Source of the DNA: CAZSHG01 sp964606695 [NCBI: uncultured bacterium]
GTDB lineage: Bacteria; UBP14; UBA6098
DNA length: 55,140 nt
Assembly (NCBI GenBank): GCA_964606695.1
Contig: CAZSHG010000021.1
Span: forward strand, 1 to 55,140
Reading direction: 5' to 3'
Positions within the stretch are counted from its first letter, which is position 1; each line of letters opens with the position of its first letter. The notes below the pieces were generated by a model. That model was not told the origin of the DNA, made no database searches, and saw only the letters and a list, made by a program, of their open reading frames with translations. The position numbers were made by a program, and so were the translations under genes. Shown one piece after another: positions 1-7,923 of this stretch.

Positions 1-183
1 ACGGGCGGGTCTGAGACCGCGCCCCTACGAAACGGCGTTTTCGTCTGGCAACCCGTCCCATCCCTCCCCTCCGGGGTTTATCTCGTGCGTGCGACGGTTG
101 GCCCTTCGGCCCTTCGACAAGCTCAGGACACAGCAGGCTCAGGGACCGAAACGGCCACGAAGAGAGTCGTGTATCTAAAATAA
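1..183 (+). CDS. C-terminal end of a secreted protein with Por/T9SS-like sorting domain (5' end outside window)
   Basis: Frame 1 is open from base 1 to a TAA at 181-183. The residues VFVWQPVPSLPSGVYLVRA and the terminal TKRVVYLK match the ends of two other genes here (26986-28263 and 44522-45487), so this is the last two strands of the same C-terminal sorting domain used for outer-membrane secretion. Two stretches look foreign to the domain: TGGSETAPLRNG before VFVWQP, encoded by half of a palindromic repeat, and PSALRQAQDTAGSG between RATVG and the last strand, encoded by an inverted CCTTCGACAAGCTCAGG-type repeat. The bulk of the protein lies left of the window, so its function is unknown. 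Confidence 0.8.
   Translation, partial: TGGSETAPLRNGVFVWQPVPSLPSGVYLVRATVGPSALRQAQDTAGSGTETATKRVVYLK
104..147. repeat. Palindromic repeat (CCTTCGACAAGCTCAGG type) inside a coding sequence
   Basis: CCTTCGACAAGCTCAGG is followed by a second arm CAGCAGGCTCAGGGACC, giving the paired half-elements of a dispersed repeat. It is translated in frame as about 14 residues between the two last strands of the sorting domain, where the other copies of this domain have only two to four residues. Confidence 0.6.
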
Positions 184-772
184 AAAAGGGGGATGACGTC
201 CGCCATGCCCCTTCGTAATGCTTAAACACGCCCCCCTGCGGGTCCGCAAAATAAAGAAGGCGTATTGAATGTAGAATTTAGAATGTAGAATGGATTCCCG
301 TTTTCGCGGGAATGACAGATAATCCCCCTAAATCCCCCTTTCACAAGGGGGAATTTTTATGGTAGAGTGGCTGGTGGCCGCCCTTTTTGAATGCCTCCTG
401 GCCACCTTTTTTATATACCTCGTCATTGCGATCTTATATTTTAAACTAAAAGATCGAGCGTCTCGCTCGATGTGCGGCGAGACGCCGCATCTATTAATTT
501 TATGCAGATTTTTCCCTGCGCTCGAAATGACAGTTTTTATTATTCTTTAGATTTTATTGTAGGCGGCTGGGAGGCCGCTTTTATATTAGAACCCTCCCGT
601 GGGGTTCAAGCACCGGCCTTCCTACAGATGCGAGCATCGGCCACCTCCCTTGTTAAGGGGGAGAGTTTATAATAGGGCGGTGGGGACGCCCTGGCTTTTA
701 GTTTGAGAGGGAATATTTCCAATAATAGCGAGGGTGTTTCGCCCGGGATTTTGCGGGGAAATCAATCATTAA
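184..772. repeat. Intergenic block built from several kinds of dispersed palindromes
   Basis: No convincing gene is seen; open frames here run through repeats. From left to right: tandem GTAGAAT/TAGAATG words (268-292, also reversed at 54994-55006); a REP-like element (291-318); AATCCCCCTT-tcac-AAGGGGGAATT (331-355); two perfect hairpins back to back, ATCGAGCG-tct-CGCTCGAT (453-471) and TGCGGCG-aga-CGCCGCA (473-489); and AGGGCG...CGCCCT (674-692). Such blocks are typical accumulation sites between an upstream gene end and the 3' end of a convergent operon. Confidence 0.6.
291..318. repeat. REP-like palindrome TGGATTCCCG...CGGGAATGACAG
   Basis: This 28-base element matches 45354-45381 at 27 of 28 positions, although that copy lies inside a protein-coding gene. 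The arms ATTCCCG and CGGGAAT pair around a TTTTCG loop. Confidence 0.75.
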
Positions 773-2029
773 TTAAAAATACAATCTGAAGCTGGCGAAG
801 GCCATGTCGGGGTAGTTGCCGAATTCGGAACCGAAATCGGGTTCTAAGGGAGGGACTGCCTGTTTTTCGTATATGTAGATTATCTTCGCCGATGGGCCGG
901 TGCCGATGAAGGCTCCAGCGGAGATATAGACGTTTTCCGCGACGTTGTATTCGATTGTCGGGGCGATGAGGCCGGAATAATCGTTGGCGTTGAACATGAT
1001 CTGCCCGCCCGCGCCCCATAGCATGTTGAACTGGTAGCTTCCGCCCGCGATTATGTAGTTCTGGCCGAGTAGATAGACGCCGCCCTGGGTGTAAGCGCGT
1101 TTGTCGAGTGCGTCGAGGTATTCCTTCGGCTCGGTCGCGCCCGCGCCGTTGTAGTGGTATTCTCCGAAAATGTAGGTTCCGTCGCTCAGGACGTAATCGG
1201 TTCCGACGGTCAATCGGAAATAGGGGTCTTCGTCGATTGAATCGACTGCGATAGCGGGTTGAATATAGGCCGCTTCGAGCCATGTGCCGTAACCGCCGAT
1301 TCCGCGCGTGATGTCGAACCCCGCCATTGCGTCCTGGCGGTAGAACATGGCGGTAAGGGCGATGTCGGTCCGCCATAGGTAGAATTTGCCTCGCCCGAAG
1401 GCGGCCATTGTGCGCTCTTCCCACTTTTCGCCGGGCAGGACGCCGAAATCCAGTTCGGACATCATACCGACCGGGAACCGCATGCGGAGGGCGTCCACGC
1501 CGGGGCGCTCCTCGGTGTCCAGGGCGTCGAAAGTGAAGGGCACCAGGACATCGGTTGGGTTGATCGCGCGGGCGTTGCCCCAGGCTATGGGCTGGCGGCC
1601 AACCAGAATGTCCGCGAAAGGTAGCTCGACCGAGGCATAGAGCCTGTCGAGATTCTGCTGAAGGACGAAGCCGGAGCCGTCGAAATCTTCCGGCCATATC
1701 GGGGATTTCAAATCGTCCGTGCGATAGGACGGGCCGGCAACCGCGCCGCCAAAAAGCATCTCGGTGGAGCTCATGCCGTCAGCGACCAGTTCCGGTTTGA
1801 TGTCGTAGGAGAGTTTTGTGGTGATGAAATCGGCGGGGGAATAGGTTAGTTTCAGGTTCAGACGATAGCTAACGGAGCCGGTGGGATCATCGTCCACAAG
1901 GCCGTCGTAATCGACCGGTTTCACCATGGTGAAGAAATTCTTCCAATAGCCGTCGATAACGACTTTGTCGCTCCCGAAAAGGCAGAGGGCGACTATCAGA
2001 AAGGTTATTATCGCGCGCGAGAGTCTCAC
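773..2029 (-). CDS. Outer-membrane beta-barrel protein of an ABC export operon
   Basis: A 418-residue protein with a hydrophobic signal peptide (about residues 1-19) and no later membrane helix. Alternating hydrophobic strands rich in Tyr, Gly and aromatics run to a terminal Phe (FASFRLYF), the signature of a BAM-inserted barrel. The GRQPIAWGNARAINPTDV segment near residue 145 resembles porin-like DUF1302/alginate-export-type barrels; the family call is inferred by eye. Its start overlaps the stop of the upstream ATPase gene by 4 bases, so it is translationally coupled as the last gene of the operon starting at 7808. It probably is the outer-membrane partner or cargo of that system. Confidence 0.75.
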   Translation of the reverse strand: MRLSRAIITFLIVALCLFGSDKVVIDGYWKNFFTMVKPVDYDGLVDDDPTGSVSYRLNLKLTYSPADFITTKLSYDIKPELVADGMSSTEMLFGGAVAGPSYRTDDLKSPIWPEDFDGSGFVLQQNLDRLYASVELPFADILVGRQPIAWGNARAINPTDVLVPFTFDALDTEERPGVDALRMRFPVGMMSELDFGVLPGEKWEERTMAAFGRGKFYLWRTDIALTAMFYRQDAMAGFDITRGIGGYGTWLEAAYIQPAIAVDSIDEDPYFRLTVGTDYVLSDGTYIFGEYHYNGAGATEPKEYLDALDKRAYTQGGVYLLGQNYIIAGGSYQFNMLWGAGGQIMFNANDYSGLIAPTIEYNVAENVYISAGAFIGTGPSAKIIYIYEKQAVPPLEPDFGSEFGNYPDMAFASFRLYF

Positions 2030-2724
2030 TGGTTCCTCAACTCGTCTTTCGCGATTTTGCCGTCTTTGAGGACAATCAGCCGTTCCGCCCGCTCGATTAC
2101 AATATCGTCGTGGGTCGAGAAGACAAAGGTCATGCCGGTCTCCTTGTTCAGCTTGTGCATGATGTCCAGAAGGTTGCCGCCGGTTTCGGAATCCAGGTTC
2201 GCGGTGGGTTCGTCAGCCAGGATAATTGCCGGTCGGGACACCATCGCCCTGGCAACCGCAACTCTCTGCTGTTGCCCGCCGGAAAGTAGCGGCGGTCGGC
2301 GGTCGTAGAGTTCTTCCATGCCGACCTGTTTCAGGATGTCCATCACCCTGCGGTGGCGTTCTTCCTTGTCGATGCCCTGCAGAAGCATGATGTATTCGAT
2401 GTTCTCCTCCGCGGTGAGCACCGGTATCAGGTTGTATGCCTGGAAAATGAAGCCGATATTGTCGCGCCGAAAATCGGACAGTTCGCCGCCGGTCATTTCG
2501 GACAGGGGTTTGCCGTCCAGCCAGACCTTGCCCTCGGTGGGATTGTCCAGACCCGAGATGATGTTCAGAAAAGTGGTCTTGCCGGAACCGGACGGCCCGA
2601 TAATTGCCGCGAAATCGCCCTCGTTGATTTTAAGGTCGATGCCGCGGACGGCCTCCACGGGCACGCCGTTATCGGTGTAGGTCTTTTTGACCCCTTTGGC
2701 TTCGATTATTACTCTATCTCCCAT
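2026..2724 (-). CDS. ABC transporter ATPase, LolD/MacB type
   Basis: A 232-residue nucleotide-binding subunit of normal length for the LolD/MacB/FtsE class. Visible motifs: Walker A GPSGSGKTTF (about residues 43-52), Q-loop FQAYNLIP, signature LSGGQQQRVAVARAM, Walker B IILADEPT and the switch His in FSTHD. It lies directly downstream of three FtsX-type permease genes and is the only ATPase in the operon, so it presumably powers all of them. Members of this class drive mechanotransmission across the periplasm rather than classical import. The substrate is unknown; the LolA-like gene in the operon suggests a lipid or lipoprotein. Confidence 0.93.
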   Translation of the reverse strand: MGDRVIIEAKGVKKTYTDNGVPVEAVRGIDLKINEGDFAAIIGPSGSGKTTFLNIISGLDNPTEGKVWLDGKPLSEMTGGELSDFRRDNIGFIFQAYNLIPVLTAEENIEYIMLLQGIDKEERHRRVMDILKQVGMEELYDRRPPLLSGGQQQRVAVARAMVSRPAIILADEPTANLDSETGGNLLDIMHKLNKETGMTFVFSTHDDIVIERAERLIVLKDGKIAKDELRNQ

Positions 2725-2754
2725 TTCTCCGCCTTTATGCTAAGTTCTTATTTA

Positions 2755-3981
2755 TCATACACTTCTGCGCATCGCCTTCGCGGGATTCAACCTCGCGGCG
2801 TGCACCGCAGGATAAATTCCCACAATCGATGTCAATATAAACACCCAAATCGGATAAATAATATATTGTTCTGTTTTCATTACCGGATACATAAGCTCCT
2901 GCACGGTTGTCCCAAGGAATTCCATGCCGCGGTAGTCGATGCCGACGTGGCCGACATAGGAATTGACCGCCAAAGAAATCGCGCTTCCAATGACGATGCT
3001 GATTATCGACAGGAAGGCCGCCTCGAATATAATTAACTGGGCGATTTTGAACGGCCTTGTGCCTATTGCCTTTATGACTCCGAATTCGAACATCCTCTCG
3101 TGTAGCGACATAAACAGTGTGTTGATTATCCCCAACGCGACGATACCGAATAGAATCACCCCTACTATTGTCTTGGCTATATCGGTCATCTGGAAAACGG
3201 CGTCGAGTTGCGGGAAGAGTTTCTCCCAGGATTTCGCGTCGTTGCCGCCGGTGGAATACTTATCCCAGAAGAATAGTGTATCAACCTTTGACAGTTGAAT
3301 ATCTGTGAATTTGATTGCTATCTCGTGGGTTTCTCCCGGTAAAGCAAGCATTTCTCTTGCTGTGGATATTCGGATGAAGGCAAGGCCGGCATCCATTGCG
3401 CGGTCGCCAAAATGGTATATTCCCGATACGCGAAATAATTCCTGCGAGAGTTCGCCGGAATGCGCTTGCGCCACGGTCGCGACGACGCGGTCGCCTAACT
3501 GCACATCGAGAAGCTCCGCCAGCTTACTTCCCAGGACGACGTTACGCTTATCGTCGCTCTTGAAGAAATCGCCCGTCTGCATAGCATCGTCGATTTTAGA
3601 TAGTCTCGATTCGGATTCGGGTTGGATTCCGACAAGCTCCACTGACGAAATATTCCCCGCCGAACTGAGCATCGCGAAACTCATCACACGCTCAGTGTAA
3701 GCCTCGACGATGTTCTCTTTGTCCAGGCTCGCCATAACACTGTCCAGGTTGTTGATTGTCAGATCGACGTCCTGGGTTTCGCGGAACTCCTCGGCATGTA
3801 TCTGCGCTTCTCCTAAAAACGACGACGTCGCGGTGCCAATCATATTATTCTCCATGCCGATAATCAGGGCATCGTAGAAAATCAGCGATGCGAGTCCGAT
3901 TCCTATTGCAGTTCCGGCAATAAAAGTCCGGCGTTTATTCCTCAGAAGGTTACGCCATGCAAGTTTTATATACATCCACAT
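2755..3981 (-). CDS. FtsX/MacB-type ABC transporter permease (third of three)
   Basis: A 408-residue permease with an N-terminal amphipathic WRNLLRNKRRTFIAG segment leading into the first helix, a large periplasmic domain (about 45-275), and three C-terminal helices ending in the family motif GIYPAVHAARLNPAKAMR. It is clearly diverged from the two upstream permeases, which resemble each other more closely. FtsX-type permeases work as dimers, so this subunit may form a heterodimer with one of the two paralogues, as LolC does with LolE. Confidence 0.9.
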   Translation of the reverse strand: MWMYIKLAWRNLLRNKRRTFIAGTAIGIGLASLIFYDALIIGMENNMIGTATSSFLGEAQIHAEEFRETQDVDLTINNLDSVMASLDKENIVEAYTERVMSFAMLSSAGNISSVELVGIQPESESRLSKIDDAMQTGDFFKSDDKRNVVLGSKLAELLDVQLGDRVVATVAQAHSGELSQELFRVSGIYHFGDRAMDAGLAFIRISTAREMLALPGETHEIAIKFTDIQLSKVDTLFFWDKYSTGGNDAKSWEKLFPQLDAVFQMTDIAKTIVGVILFGIVALGIINTLFMSLHERMFEFGVIKAIGTRPFKIAQLIIFEAAFLSIISIVIGSAISLAVNSYVGHVGIDYRGMEFLGTTVQELMYPVMKTEQYIIYPIWVFILTSIVGIYPAVHAARLNPAKAMRRSV

Positions 3982-4005
3982 GAGTTTTCTCCCATGATTC
4001 GTCGT

Positions 4006-5283
4006 TTACATTCTCATAGTTTTCGCAGGCCTGGTTCGAGCCGCGTAAACCGCCGGGAATATGCTCACTATCATCGCTGTCACGAAAACCATCAGGGTCG
4101 GCAGAAGAAGGCTGTCGCGGCTGACCTCGCTGACCATCTTGTCCATGGTGAAGCCGCCCATGGAAAATTCCGTTCCGAAATCTATACCGACCTTTGCGAG
4201 GATAGAATTACCGATTATTCCAAAAGCAGCGCCAATCAAAATACTCGCGGCCGCCAGAACGAAGACCTCGAATAGAATTAAAAAGAAGATTTGCAACGGC
4301 GTAGTGCCGATGGCTTTTAAAACGCCGTATTCCCGCGTTCTTTCGAGAACCGACATCAACACCGTGTTCAACACCCCTATCGCCACGATTATGGCTATTA
4401 CTATTTGCGTAATGATATTTCCCTGTTTATCGGCGGTCATAGCTTCGTAAAAGCTTTTTGCGAAGACCTGCCAGGACTTCGCCGAATACTTCGATGTATC
4501 GATGACCGCGCGGACTTTTTTTGTCAAGGGCACGGCTTTTTTAACTTTGTCGGCGAGGATGACCATCTCGTGGATTTGTCCATAAAGAACGAATAATTCC
4601 TGAGCATCTTCGATATGCAGATACATCGTAGCTCGGTCGCTGAGATCGTTGCCCGAACCGATTATGCCGGAAATTCGATAGATATCGTTGGCGATGGAGC
4701 CGTCCGCGGCCTGCGAAACGATTACAATCGAATCCCCGACCTTTGCCTCCAGCGTTTTCGCCAAACCCTTGCCTACCATAGCGTTATGGCTGGCAGTATC
4801 GGCAATCATTTCGCCCGTTTCGACCTTTCCGGAGAAATTCATCGTCCTATTTTCTCGAAGGGGATCGATTCCCACCACCTGAACTCCAGAGGTTTTATTG
4901 TCAACCGACGCCAATCCGCCGGAATATAGCCGCGGCGTCCAGCCGTCGATGCCGTCGATTTCCATAACCTTCTCGCCTATTTCCCCATAATCGGTAATTG
5001 TATTGTATAACGTGGGTTTGTCGAGATAGCCCTTTCCATGTATCTGAATGTGTCCCATATTACTACGGGTAAAGCCATTGATTACCATGCTATATGAACC
5101 ATCGCCGAGGCCTATCGAAATCGAGGCCAGGAAAAAGCCCCCGAACATGGCGAGCGCGGTGTATATTGACCGACGTTTCTGCCGGAAAACATTGCGCGCC
5201 GCCATTTTGAACATCAGGGCTATCTTTCCGCCAAATATTCGGGCTAAAAGTGTTTTTCTATTTGAGTTTATCGTCTTTACCAT
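4006..5283 (-). CDS. FtsX/MacB-type ABC transporter permease (second of three)
   Basis: A 425-residue permease with the FtsX layout: N-terminal helix after RNVFRQKRRSIYTA, periplasmic domain, three C-terminal helices and IFPAVYAARTRPAKTMRM at the end. It is a tandem duplicate of the next gene upstream: both carry GDSIVIVSQAADGSIANDIY, DRATMYLHI and the same C-terminal motif at matching positions. The first 18 or so residues before MFKMAARN may be a short cytoplasmic extension. The intergenic gaps of 14 and 24 bases indicate one transcript. Confidence 0.9.
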   Translation of the reverse strand: MVKTINSNRKTLLARIFGGKIALMFKMAARNVFRQKRRSIYTALAMFGGFFLASISIGLGDGSYSMVINGFTRSNMGHIQIHGKGYLDKPTLYNTITDYGEIGEKVMEIDGIDGWTPRLYSGGLASVDNKTSGVQVVGIDPLRENRTMNFSGKVETGEMIADTASHNAMVGKGLAKTLEAKVGDSIVIVSQAADGSIANDIYRISGIIGSGNDLSDRATMYLHIEDAQELFVLYGQIHEMVILADKVKKAVPLTKKVRAVIDTSKYSAKSWQVFAKSFYEAMTADKQGNIITQIVIAIIVAIGVLNTVLMSVLERTREYGVLKAIGTTPLQIFFLILFEVFVLAAASILIGAAFGIIGNSILAKVGIDFGTEFSMGGFTMDKMVSEVSRDSLLLPTLMVFVTAMIVSIFPAVYAARTRPAKTMRM

Positions 5284-5297
5284 ATTATCTCACGAGA

Positions 5298-6563
5298 TTA
5301 CATTCTCATCGTCTTTGCAGGTTTGGTTCGAGCGGCGAATATTGCGGGAAATATACTGACTATCATCGCCGTGAAGAAAACCATCGACGCCGGCAAAAAT
5401 ATAGTTTGAGGCGTAATCCGGGCTGTGGCTTTATCTATTATGAAGCCGGATATATCGAATTCCGTGCCGTAGCTAATTCCAACTTTTGAAAAGAAATAAT
5501 TCCCGCCAAGCCCCAGTAGCGCACCGATAATCATGCTTGCGCACGCCAGCACAAAAACCTCGAATACGATCAGCTTGAAAATCTGTATCGGTTTGGTCCC
5601 AATCGCCTTAAGAACACCGTATTCCCTTGTTCGTTCGAGAGCGGACATTAGCACCGTGTTCAGCACGCCGATTCCGACGATCAATCCGATGATTATATTC
5701 ACGATGTAGTTACCGGAGAACTTCGCCTGAACCATCTCATAAAAGGATTTAGCGAATTCCTGCCAGGGCATGACGGAATATTTCGACGTGTCCACAATTT
5801 CACGGATTTGTTCAATGTATTTAGGAACACGATTAGTAACCTCAACCAAAATTGCGATCTCATGCGCCTGATTCGGCAGAACAAACAACTCCTGGGCATC
5901 GCGGATATGCAGATACATCGTCGCCCTATCCGCCATATCGTTTCCGGAAGATATTATCCCGATTATTTCATAGATGTCGTTTGCGATAGACCCGTCAGCC
6001 GCTTGAGATACTATCACTATAGAATCGCCGATTCCGGCCTCCAATAGTTTTGCCAGACCTTTGCCCACAAGCGCTTCATGGGAAGGTGTTTCGGATAGAT
6101 TCTTTCCCTCTTTTACCTTCCAGTTGAAATTTAAAGCTTTGTTTTCCAGTTTTGGGTCTATTCCGATTACACTGGTACCGGCAGTTTTTTCTCCGACGGA
6201 AACCAGTCCGCCGGAATACAATCGCGGTGCCCAATCTTCGACTCCATCGACAGACATAATTTCACTCGCAAGGCTGTCGTAATTGAGAATCGTATTATAC
6301 ATCGTCGGTTTGTCGAAGTAGCCTACCCTGTGTATTTGTATGTGTCCCAGGTTGTTACGCGTAAACTGGTCGATTATATCACCGAAGGTTCCAGAAATCA
6401 TACCGAGAGAAATCGACGCCAGCGCGAAACCGCCAATCATCGCCAGGGAAGTTATAAACGAACGCCGCTTTTGCCGAAAGACATTGCGGAAGGCGATCTT
6501 GAACATGGTCGCGTTGCTTTCGCCAATGATCCTCCACACCAACGGTTTTTTCTTATCCGACAA
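5298..6563 (-). CDS. FtsX/MacB-type ABC transporter permease (first of three)
   Basis: A 421-residue paralogue of the neighbouring 425-residue permease, with the same N-terminal RNVFRQKRRSFITS, the same periplasmic motif GDSIVIVSQAADGSIANDIY, and the C-terminal IFPAIFAARTKPAKTMRM. It starts 2 bases after the LolA-like gene ends, so the two are probably translated together. The close similarity points to a gene duplication that turned a two-permease exporter into a three-permease one. Confidence 0.9.
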   Translation of the reverse strand: MSDKKKPLVWRIIGESNATMFKIAFRNVFRQKRRSFITSLAMIGGFALASISLGMISGTFGDIIDQFTRNNLGHIQIHRVGYFDKPTMYNTILNYDSLASEIMSVDGVEDWAPRLYSGGLVSVGEKTAGTSVIGIDPKLENKALNFNWKVKEGKNLSETPSHEALVGKGLAKLLEAGIGDSIVIVSQAADGSIANDIYEIIGIISSGNDMADRATMYLHIRDAQELFVLPNQAHEIAILVEVTNRVPKYIEQIREIVDTSKYSVMPWQEFAKSFYEMVQAKFSGNYIVNIIIGLIVGIGVLNTVLMSALERTREYGVLKAIGTKPIQIFKLIVFEVFVLACASMIIGALLGLGGNYFFSKVGISYGTEFDISGFIIDKATARITPQTIFLPASMVFFTAMIVSIFPAIFAARTKPAKTMRM

Positions 6564-6565
6564 TT

Positions 6566-7327
6566 TTACCTCGTCTTTTTCAGATTTCTGAGAGAGAAAA
6601 CGTCGTCGTCGAGAGGAATATTAAACTCAATATCTTTGTAGCGAACGATAGTCTTGTGCCCTTCCTCATTCTGCGGTGTGAGTTCCATAACCGTAGGAAT
6701 CGTTTTGCCGCCCACGGTTTTCACATCGCTGAATTCCATTATGCGGATTAGCTCGTCGCGTTCGTTGTAAAATTTCTCCCACACCGGCAGATAATTGTCT
6801 TCCGTAACCGCAAACTCGATTTTCGCCCACACGATCGGTGTATCCTCTTTGGGAGTCAAACGGATATATATAAGGCTGTCCACGCGATTCTCTGGATGGA
6901 AAATTGAAGCGACGTAGTCTTCCTTCAGCGAAGATTCGCGCACCAGGTCGTCGTTGGTGAAATCGGATCCCATCCAGCTACTCATCATCATTGAGGGCGG
7001 AATTTTCATAACTTTATCGGTCTTCGGAAGATAATTCCACATCTCCTCGTCGATACGCAAAGTTGCTGTTCCTTTTTCCTTCTCAGGAGACTGAATCACG
7101 ACGAATGATTTATCCATCCCTTCCGACCAGGCTTCCATAATAAGAGTTCTTTCCCAGTGGGGAGTTATGATTTCCATCTCCATAGTAGCGTAACTTGTGT
7201 TGCTTCGGTAGAGTTCGTCCTGTTTCGAGATAATCTCGTCGATGAGTTCCTGGTCGCTATCGCCCTGCGCAAGCAAGGTTGCAACCGCAAGCGAGCTAAT
7301 CACAATTAGTATGATGTATTTTCTCAT
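6566..7327 (-). CDS. Outer membrane lipoprotein-sorting (LolA-like) protein
   Basis: A 253-residue exported protein with signal peptide MRKYIILIVISSLAVATLLA followed by a LolA-fold domain of the outer-membrane lipoprotein-sorting protein type. Typical features are YATMEMEI near the N terminus, DKSFVVIQSPEKEKGTATLR, MWNYLPKTDKVMKIP, MGSDFTNDDLVRES and the C-terminal PTVMELTPQNEEGHKTIVRY. The ATG at 7327 is preferred over the upstream GTG (7336): it sits 2 bases after the regulator stop, has AAGG upstream and begins the signal peptide. It likely shuttles a lipidated or hydrophobic cargo from the permeases to the outer membrane. Confidence 0.85.
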   Translation of the reverse strand: MRKYIILIVISSLAVATLLAQGDSDQELIDEIISKQDELYRSNTSYATMEMEIITPHWERTLIMEAWSEGMDKSFVVIQSPEKEKGTATLRIDEEMWNYLPKTDKVMKIPPSMMMSSWMGSDFTNDDLVRESSLKEDYVASIFHPENRVDSLIYIRLTPKEDTPIVWAKIEFAVTEDNYLPVWEKFYNERDELIRIMEFSDVKTVGGKTIPTVMELTPQNEEGHKTIVRYKDIEFNIPLDDDVFSLRNLKKTR

Positions 7328-7328
7328 C

Positions 7329-7808
7329 TCAATCACCTTTTCCTCGTTTCTTTTCTCCGAAATAGCTCTGTAAAAACTTCGGAAACTCGCGTGAGAACCA
7401 GCTATACATGCCTCGCATGTCTTTCAGGCGGCTTTTTTCCTCTTCGGAATAATTTTCTGCAATTTCCAGGCCTTTCTCCGCAAGTTCCACCATCTGGTCG
7501 CTCGCTCTGGATTTATTCGCTAAAACTTTACTGAGTGCTTCATCGTCTATTTTGTAATAGGAACTTCTATCGCCGGGGATGCCGATTTTTTCGATGAAAC
7601 CTATCTGTAGAAGCACTTTCAGCGACATGCTGATCGACCCGGCACTTGCGTCCAGAGCCTCCGCTATCTGTTTCGCGTTCTGATGGGGCGGCCTGCACAC
7701 GACCAGCCAGCCGAAAATACGGCCTATCATTCGGGTAAGTCCAAAATATTCGAAAAGGACACCGGCTTCTTCGATGAATTCAGTGAATTTCTTGCTATCT
7801 TCAGTCAT
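7329..7808 (-). CDS. GbsR/MarR-like winged-helix transcriptional regulator
   Basis: A 159-residue regulator of the GbsR branch. After an N-terminal helix (FIEEAGVLFEYFGLTRMIGR) comes a winged helix-turn-helix, about residues 25-85: ICRPPHQ-like VVCRPPHQNAKQIAEALDAS, recognition helix SAGSISMSLKVLLQIGFIEK, and a wing GDRSSYYKID. A helical C-terminal dimerisation region follows. It is the first gene of the export operon and its own promoter overlaps a perfect inverted repeat, so autoregulation in response to an envelope or solute signal is likely. The ligand is unknown. Confidence 0.85.
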   Translation of the reverse strand: MTEDSKKFTEFIEEAGVLFEYFGLTRMIGRIFGWLVVCRPPHQNAKQIAEALDASAGSISMSLKVLLQIGFIEKIGIPGDRSSYYKIDDEALSKVLANKSRASDQMVELAEKGLEIAENYSEEEKSRLKDMRGMYSWFSREFPKFLQSYFGEKKRGKGD

Positions 7809-7822
7809 AAGATATCCTCCTG

Positions 7823-7860
7823 CTGAAATCGAATATGGTGATTTCAGAAGCTTCAGTCAA
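7823..7860 (-). promoter_or_regulatory. Promoter and operator of the LolA/ABC export operon
   Basis: On the minus strand TTGACT (7860-7855), a 17-base spacer and CATATT (7837-7832) form a sigma70-type promoter 24 bases or more before the regulator start. A perfect inverted repeat CTGAAATC-N9-GATTTCAG (7823-7847) covers the -10 box, the expected position for repression by the adjacent GbsR-like regulator. A second short palindrome GAAGCTTC lies at 7848-7855. Confidence 0.65.
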
Positions 7861-7923
7861 TGCTAAAATTAATAAAAATATTGAATTGTTGTGAAAGCGT
7901 TGACCCGGCTGGATTTGCGTGAT

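Noticed and set aside
359-550. Open frame of 63 codons with hydrophobic N terminus
   Set aside because: It starts in a CCCCCTT/AAGGGGG palindrome and runs through two further hairpins; composition is that of repeat DNA and there is no ribosome-binding site.
7885-7905. TTGTGAAAGCGTTGACC as a third Rex box
   Set aside because: Only the left half matches the operator and it does not overlap the mapped promoter of the export operon.
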